From: Monarcha castaneiventris obscurior
Taxonomy: Eukaryota > Chordata > Aves > Passeriformes > Monarchidae
Length of the DNA: 64,000 nucleotides
Reading direction: 5' to 3'
Assembly (NCBI GenBank): GCA_026261815.1
Contig: JAMPIT010000493.1
Coordinates: forward strand, 3,427,501 to 3,491,500
In this document: one piece after another, positions 57,181 through 64,000 of the stretch
Numbering within the stretch: position 1 is the first letter of the stretch
Layout of the letters: each line of letters starts with the position of its first letter
Notes under the pieces: generated by a model
Told to the model about the DNA's origin: nothing
Databases searched by the model: none
What the model saw: the letters and a program-made list of their open reading frames with translations, nothing else
Made by a program: the position numbers and the translations under genes

Positions 57181-60100
57181 GGAGCAGATTCAGTTCTTGC
57201 TTTTGACACAGACACGATTTTGTTTTTCCTCCTGTGATGGGTCCCAGCCCTCAAGCTGGGGATCCTGTGGAAGCTGCCAAACCAGCACTTTGCATACTGC
57301 CATGGGCACCATCTCTGTCTCCTGCAGCATCCCAGCCTTCATTTAAAACTGGGAAAACAGCAGGGAAAGGCTCCCCACCCTCTCTGCAGCACAGGGACTG
57401 GTCCCTGCTGCTCACAGAGCACGAGCTGAGCTCCAGGGAAGGCAGATCTCAGCTGTCACCACATTACACAGAGTATTTCCTGATCATCCCCTGCTCTGGG
57501 AAAGCTCAGGATGCTTTCCCCCATTTCCCAGTTTGAAAAAAGCTGTTCAAAAATAAATCAGATTTTAAAAAGTGGGGCAAATTGGATCATTTCCTTCTGG
57601 AAATAAGCCAAGGGGGGCTACATTTTTCCCTACCCTGGTCCTGACCTGATGTCCTTGTGGCTCAGGGTGACAGCACACAGGAGCATCCCCCCAGCTGGCC
57701 GTGGGCTCAGAGCCAAAGAGAAGGTGATGGGCAGGACCCCTGTGTCCCCTTCCCTCTGAGGGCAGTGACACTGGGACCAGGAGCCATCCCACAAGGATTC
57801 ACAGCTGCTGAGCTTTCCCTGGCCCATCAAAATCCCATGAAGCTGCAACAGCCTCCAAGAAAATGAGTAAAAGAGCATTTGCAGGCAGCAAACATCCGTG
57901 CTAGGCTCCTGCAGCAGGTAACTTACAGCACCTATAAATCCATGTGCTGCGTCTTCTGAGGCCAGGCTGCTTTTAACACCCATCAAAAGACACTGGGAAC
58001 ATGGAAAGGAGATGGAGAAAAGAGGTAATCCTCTGGAGACGAGCCCTGGCTGCGTGCAGGGGAGGCAGCATCTTCACATACCCCCGATGCCTCTGATCCA
58101 GCTCCCCTTTGCTTCCAATTTTACACTTCGGAAGGATGCTGCTTATTCAGGCAGAGCCTTCAGCAACTGGCCCAGCCCCTGGGCTCCTGCTGCAGATGGT
58201 GCAAAGCACTGGAGAGAGGGTTGGGAAAAGCTTCCCCTGCGCTGGCAGCCGCATGGCCGTGACACGCTGGCAGCAGAGAGGGGCACAAAAGCCTCTGCTC
58301 GCTGCCATCTGGCAGCCAGAGCTCGGGGAGCCAGGCTGGAGGTGAAGGGGAAGAGAGTTGCTCTGTTTACTGGCTGTAGGAAGGAGGAGGAGGTCACACT
58401 GCGAGCCCGTTTGCCAGCCTGGCAGGGAGCACCGAGCCACACCGGTGACCTCTGCTCACCCCTGCCAGAGCTGCTGCCCCAGGGCAGGTGAAAATGCAGG
58501 GTTCTTTGGGATGCACTGGGAGCGAGAGCAGGCAGCACCAGACTCCATCCAATGTTTGTTAAACCCCCTCTGGGAAGCAGCTTTATACCAAAGGATTTGT
58601 GTGGGATCACTGCTCAACATCAGAAGAGTTTGTTCTGAGCAGGGGGATACCAGGGGATGAGGAAACACAGCATTTTAAAGCCCAAGGCTGCCCGGGGCTC
58701 CCTGGCATTTCCCTCTTGCTGCTGCTTTGTAATCCTGGTTTGTGCTTCCCAGCCTCCCAGCAGGCCCCAAAAGCACGGAGCCAAAGGGCAGCCGGGAATG
58801 TGGAGGAGGTGATTCCTCTGCAAGGATGTTCTGCAGGGACTGCAGGGAGGGAGGGAGGCAGCAGCAAACCCCACAGCAGCGATTTCCAGCCAGGAAAGCT
58901 TGGAAAAGCCAACAGCCTCCAAGGAAGTGTTTGCGTGCAAGGGCTGCTGCGTGGCCCTCGCAGAGGAAGATCAGCACTGCTCCAAGGAGGCTGGAATTTG
59001 GATCAAGGAGGGGATTGAGCCAACTGCCTGCCTTCCAACACCTGAAGTCAGGTTTGGAGGGTCCTTGGGCACAGGGTGAGATCCTGGTTCCACGGCAGCT
59101 TGGGGGGACATCACGGGGATCCCATCCAGCACATGGAGCCCTGGGTGTGCAGAGCCCACAGCGAGCTGGCAGGTGAGAGGCACCACTGCACAGTGACACG
59201 TCCCACCAAGATTTCCGAACGTGACATTCCTGCCCATGCTCAGGCTACTTCATTTTTCACCTCTCCTGGCTCTGAGCTGCTTTCCAACTGACCTTGGGGG
59301 CTCCTGTCCCTGTTTGCTGCCTTCCCTGTCCCTTCACCTCAGCAATGGCGTGCTTTCTCTCCAGCAGCATGGGGTGATGGCTGGAGGCAGCACAGACACC
59401 AGAGGTGAAGGAAATCCACCAGGATCCTCCTTGGCAGAGCCCTTGGCAGGGGAGGGAGTGCAGGAGCACAGCCCAGAGCAGAGCAGCTCCACCAGTGCCA
59501 CAATCCGAGCTCCCGCTGCAGTTTGGAGAACACCCTGGATGCAGTGAGGACAAACACCAAACACTCTGAGCGTGGCAGCCAGCGCTTCCACAGGCCTAAT
59601 CCCAGCACCACAAACCCCATCACACCACACAGAGGGAGCCCACTGCTGCCTGAAAGGCCCACAAAAAGCTCTGTTCAATACCTGTGTGGTTGTTAAAAAG
59701 CCTGGCATCGATTCTCTTTGCACGTCCCCGCCAGCCCAGCCCTCCCCGACCACCCAAACCCCCCCAGCCAGGATCCCTTTGTGTGGCACAGTTTATGGAA
59801 CACACTCAGTGCATCCAAACCGTGCAGAGGCGCTTGCAGAAAGCCCTTCTGAGCACACCTAAAGCTGCTTGTTCACCAGGTGGGAGATACAGGGTGCGAA
59901 CCACTCACAGGGGTGTCACAGCAGTGTGTGCCCTTTGCCCGCAGGCCCTGGCACTACCCGGCAAAGTTCCCAGGAATTCAGGAGTGCCGAGGATTTAATA
60001 GCTGCGGGGATGGAGCTGTGAAAAATAAATGGGCTTTGTTTGGTAGCTTCCTGCCACTTGTGGGAAACAAAGGTGGTTTCGAACACCACAGCTTTTAAAG

Positions 60101-60893
60101 CTGGGTGTTTTTAAAAGAAAGAAGCGAAGGAGATTTCCAGCTGACATAGGAGTGGTGAGATGAGCTTGGGAAGTGCTGGGGAAGGAGATGGAGGCTTTGG
60201 AAATGCCTTCTTGCCTCCCACAGCAGCAGTGGGACAGACTGAAAGAGCCTTCAGCCTCACAGGGTCTGCGTCACACAGCTCTGTGCTGGCCTTGGGGGGG
60301 ATGTGACCCCCATGGATGTCACCTCTCCGAGGTGCCAGGGTGTTGTGCAGGAGCAGAGGGGTGTGTGTGGGGTGAGCATAACCCCACTCACCTCACACTG
60401 AGGTTTGGGATGGGATGAAGAGCCTCAACCCCCAGCAGGCAGCTGCTCACCTGTGGAAATACAGCCCAGCAGCTGGAGGAGGCTTTTCCTGTATTTACAG
60501 CAACTTCCTGGGACCCCAGGTCAGAACTGAAAGTGGTTGCTTTTTGAGAAGCTATTTAGACCTCTACAGAGGAACACACACCACCTCCATAAATTCCAGC
60601 AATGTCGAGGGCAGCAGGATCAGAGGATATGTCCTGACCACCAATCCATCCATCTCTTCAGGAAAGAATCAATTTTTATGTGCTCGTAGCTGCGGGGATT
60701 ATTGTTGACCTTGTGTGATCATAAATAGAAGGCACTTTTGGCACCATCCCTGCTTTCATCTGGCTCCTCTTTCTCTTCCTCTCTCTCTCCACCTCCCCGT
60801 TTTTGGAAGGTAACTGCCTACTTTGCACCTGCCTACAGCAACCTCCTTTGGAAACATCCATGCATCTTCATCTGCTAAAGGCAGGATCATATC
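57181..60893. other. No gene or repeat recognised
   Basis: GC-rich unique sequence with many overlapping meaningless frames; AT-rich pockets at about 57530-57560 and 60000-60120. Nothing identifiable. Confidence 0.5.
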
Positions 60894-61205
60894 AGAGATT
60901 CACAGAGTGGTTTGGGTGGGAAGGGAGCCTAAAGCTCATCTCATTCCCCCCCATGCCATGGGCAGGGACATCTCCCACTGTCCCAGGTTGCTCCAAGCCC
61001 CATCCAGCCTGGCCTTGGGCACTGCCAGGGATCCAGGGGCAGCCACAGCTTCTCTGGGCACCCTGTGCCAGGGCCTCCCCACCCTCCCAGGAACAATTCC
61101 TTCCCAATATCCCATCCATCCCTGCCCTCTGGCAGTGAAGCCATTCCCTGTGTCCTGTCACTCCATGTCGTTGTCAAAAGTCCCCTTGGTGCTCCTGGGC
61201 TCCAT
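60894..61205 (-). mobile_element. CR1 LINE 3' fragment
   Basis: Reversed CR1: AGATTCACAGAGTGGTTTGG, CTGTCCCAGGTTGCTCCAAG, CATCCAGCCTGGCCTTGGGC, GGATCCAGGGGCAGCCACAG, CAATTCCTTCCCAATATCCC and GTGTCCTGTCACTCCATG. Confidence 0.95.
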
Positions 61206-62984
61206 CTCCATCGGGGAACGCAGTGCTTGGATTTGCATGAGCAGGACATGGCCGAGGTGGGTGAGTGGGGCACAGAGCAGCCCCCTGGCCGTGCCCCCAA
61301 ACCATCACCGTGCTCATTTACACCTTCCCACAGACGCATGAGGCTGGCCAAGCCGGGCTGTTCAGCTGGGAGCTGTTGGAATTGCTCCCACAGCTCTCCC
61401 CTCCAGCCCCTCCAGCAGCAGGACCCCGGGGTGATCAGCCACATCCATGCACAATCATCATTAATTCACGAAAATTGGGTGAGCCAAGGCAGTGGGCAGC
61501 CCATGGCTGGGGGCATGGAGCCAGCCAGCCCTGCTTGTTCTCTGGAGACTCAGCCCAGGGCTGCCTTTTCCTTCTTCTCCAGCACCCAATCAATGAACTG
61601 AATAAACGAGGAAGCAGCAATTAACCCGGCCTCTCCATCAGCCTGCTAACCAGCCTCTCCCAAGTGGAAGCTCACAGCCTTCCCTGCCACTCCAGGCAGC
61701 TCCAGAGAACAAGACCACCCATAATTTTCCATCCTCTGCTCATCTCCACCCACACCCCGAGTCATCCTGAGCTTGCCAAAAACCAAGGACAGGCTCTTCC
61801 ACGGGCGGCTGGGGCAGGACATTGCTGTCCCACCCGGCTGGGACCTGGGGTTTCCGTTCTTTCCACACATGAGGGCACTCCGCAGCTTCTCCCCAGAGCC
61901 TCTCCCCTCATTCCTGGGAGCATCACAGCAGCTTCCAGCTCTGGGATGAGCCACGAGGCTGGATCATGTTTCCCACAAAGCATCGCGCCCTTACGGATCC
62001 CGCAGGAATGAGGCGAGGCACAGGTTCTGTGAAACTACTGAGGGGAAAAAATAATATATATATATTTTTTACAGAGCCATCTCCTGCACAGGCAGGCAGG
62101 TCTTTGAAAGCTGGAGCGCCTTGTAAAATCTGGGTCAGTTTTGTGAGATTATTTTGAAGGAGTGGAAAATCATCCTGACAATATCAAACTACCCCATTTT
62201 GGCTTTTTTATTTTTTTTTTCCCCTCTGAATAAAGTGCCTTGGAATGACTTTTAGTTCTTTATAATCTAGTGAAGTTAAATCAAAGTTAGACCTGAATAA
62301 AACGCCCCAAATGATTGGTGACAGAGCTGTGAACTCTCTCTGTGGAGCCGGCGGGGAGCAGCCGGGTCTCTCACCCAGGCCAGCACTGCCACAGCTCATT
62401 AAGTGAGACAGTTAAATCACCCCTTCCCTCACCCCTGCTCCTCCTTTAAGCCCAATTCCCTTCTCTTTCCAGGCCAGCAGACACCACCCCGAGAAACAGA
62501 GACCAGGGAGCTGCATTCCCATCTGGGAACCACAGATGCCCTGGTTATGGGATGGGAATGAGAAAATATTTGCATTACGGAAGAGCAGCACCCTCAGCAC
62601 GGGGAGGAGGCTGCTTACACCCTGTCCTTAGCAGGAGTTGCTGCCCTGTGCCCCGAGGGATGGTCCTGCTGCCCCAGTGCAGGCAGAAACCCCCCACATT
62701 CCCAGCACATGCCAAAGCCACCATCCCACGGGGTGAGACCCACCTGAGGACAGGAATCTGTGTGACAGCAGCACCACAGCGTGAGCACGCTGGGCATCAC
62801 CAAGGATTCTCTGCTCCAGTGGAGATCCCACCTGGACCAGCACCATCACCTCCCCTTGCCCACCACCCCTGTTCCAGGAGTGACCACCCCCATTCACTGC
62901 TGCGACCTCCCCTAAACGCAGCCTGAGCAGAGCAAGGCGAGGCTCTGAGCACAGCCATGGCCAAAGGGGAGAACAAGGCCCCCC
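61206..62984. other. No gene recognised; AT-rich block 62.0-62.35 kb
   Basis: 62030-62350 is AT-rich with a TATATATAT run at about 62057. The rest is GC-rich. Nothing identifiable. Confidence 0.5.
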
Positions 62985-63545
62985 CATGGGCAGGGGGTCA
63001 CCCCAGACCCCTCAGGGTGGGCAGGGGGTCACCCCAGACCCCTCAGGGTGGGCAGGGAATCACCACAGGTCACTCAGGGTGGGCAGGGGGTCACCCCAGA
63101 CCCCTTGGGGTGCAAAATCACCACAGGTCACTCAGGGTGGGCAGGGGGTCACCCCAGACCCCTCAGGGTGGGCAGGGGATCACCTCAGATCCCTCGGGGT
63201 GGGCAGGGGATCACTACAACTCACTTAGGGTGGGCAGGGGATCACCACAGGCCCCTCAGGGTGGGCAGGGGATCACTCCAGACCCCTCGGGGTGGGCAGG
63301 GGATCACCACAACTCACTTAGGGTGGGCAGGGGATCACCACAGGCCCCTCAGGGTGGGCAGGGGACTGCCCCAGATCCCTCGGGGTGGGCAGGGGATCAC
63401 TACAGATCACTCAGGTGGCAGGGATCACCGAAGACACCACAACAGGGTGGGCAGGGGATCACCCCAGACCCCTCGGGGTGGGCAGGGGATCACCACAGCT
63501 CACTTAGGGTGGGCAGGGGATCACCCCAGACCCCTCGGGGGCTGC
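62985..63545. repeat. Minisatellite, 31-bp unit, 18 copies, with 93-bp higher order
   Basis: Eighteen units of GGGCAGGGGATCACYMCAG then RYCCCTCRGGGT or CTCACTTAGGGT. Three unit types recur in the same order (ACTCACTTAGGG, GGCCCCTCAGGG, GAYCCCTCGGGG) at about 63207-63299 and again at 63300-63392, a 93-bp higher-order repeat. Most units carry GGTGGGCAGGGG. The array is stop-free in plus-strand frames, giving a spurious 314-codon ORF at 62957-63901. Confidence 0.97.
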
Positions 63546-64000
63546 AGCTGCCCCGTCCCTGTGGGGCCCTGGTCCTGCAGAGAGGGCCCCCACCCCAGGG
63601 TGCTCCCAGGGCCGCCCCCTCCAGCCCCCTCCCCGCACAGCCCATCGGGCTCTGTGCTCTGAGAACAGCAGACAGAGCGGGTGATAATTTCATTTCCCTT
63701 GCAAATGAGTCCACGCTCCTTCCCCATCCCCGGCACCTCATCAGCAGAGCCATCATCCCCACCCGCTCCCTTCAGCTCATCCATCCCCCAGCCCTGACAG
63801 AGCCATTTCCATCTCACGAGGAGCCCTCGCTGTCTTCTCCCCATCTCACTGCAGGCAGGTTTGCTTCCCAACGAAGTCATTACCGCTCACCATTAATATG
63901 AACAACTTGCTTTTCCAGCAGACGTGGCTCCCTGAGTCATCATCCAACGCCAGCTCCTGAAGTCCATCACGTGGCTTAGGATGGGATCATGCAAAAGGTG
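63546..64000. other. No gene recognised; window end
   Basis: 63680-63960 is unique with an AT-rich piece near 63880-63920. No exon or repeat seen before the window ends. Confidence 0.5.

Noticed and set aside
62957..63901. 314-codon plus-strand ORF resembling a Gly/Pro repeat protein
   Set aside because: The 31-bp repeat is stop-free in several frames; the 31-residue periodicity comes from the array, and there is no sign of a start, splice sites or homology.
22394..64000. Possible MGAT5B exons upstream of SEC14L1, expected from human gene order
   Set aside because: I checked for its C-terminal Cys-rich motifs and catalytic-domain phrases in the visible frames and found none; the gene is probably beyond the window.
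1..64000. tRNA genes, CRISPR arrays, operons or bacterial-type systems
   Set aside because: No tRNA B-box-like region with a matching cloverleaf was seen, and the tandem arrays have no spacer structure; the sequence is vertebrate nuclear DNA.

Overview
This window looks like bird nuclear DNA, probably from a songbird or similar neoavian species. Most recognisable repeats are 5'-truncated CR1 LINE copies ending in the avian tail (GATTCTGTGATTCTGTGAT and variants). There are two solo-LTR-like elements, no mammalian SINEs except one ancient MIR-like copy, and a GC-rich background full of minisatellites, as is typical of small avian chromosomes. Nothing in it is bacterial or viral in organisation. 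Species and chromosome cannot be fixed from the sequence alone.

The only protein-coding gene I can support is the 5' end of SEC14L1 on the minus strand. Its first coding exon (3012-3103) encodes the first 21 residues of the PRELI/MSF1 domain, between a good acceptor and a GTAAGT donor. A CpG island at about 3960-5190 holds the likely promoter and a predicted non-coding first exon ending at 5002. Joining the two exons predicts an 11-codon upstream ORF. Bases 1-3011 are intron 2 (its downstream end lies off the window) and 3104-5001 is intron 1, which contains a GC-rich VNTR.

From about 5.2 kb to 64 kb I recognise no protein-coding exon, so this is the upstream flank of SEC14L1. It contains: (i) a triple-nested CR1 cluster at 5.3-6.1 kb; (ii) AT-rich unique DNA at 6.5-12.8 kb with an ancient MIR-like SINE; (iii) a second, orphan CpG-island promoter at 20.45-20.93 kb with four clustered ETS sites, preceded by 0.9 kb of C-rich repeat; (iv) CR1 copies at 18.2, 20.9, 22.3, 24.1, 27.7, 35.2, 37.3, 41.4, 48.2, 54.4, 57.1 and 60.9 kb; (v) a full-length solo LTR inserted in a CR1 at 27.9-28.5 kb and another LTR at 42.6-43.0 kb; (vi) a tandem array of CTCF-like motifs at 32.0-32.3 kb; (vii) large minisatellites at 14.6, 22.7, 32.5, 33.9, 44.1 and 63.0 kb. 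AT-rich, non-repetitive blocks (best 41.6-42.3 kb, also 26.1-27.3, 46.2, 49.4 and 52.0-52.8 kb) are candidate conserved enhancers.

Nearly all long open reading frames here come from GC-rich or stop-free tandem repeats and should not be read as genes. The most useful leads are the orphan ETS/CpG promoter, the repeat-borne CTCF-like cluster, the predicted SEC14L1 uORF, and the minisatellite cluster, one array of which carries a Jeffreys-type core.
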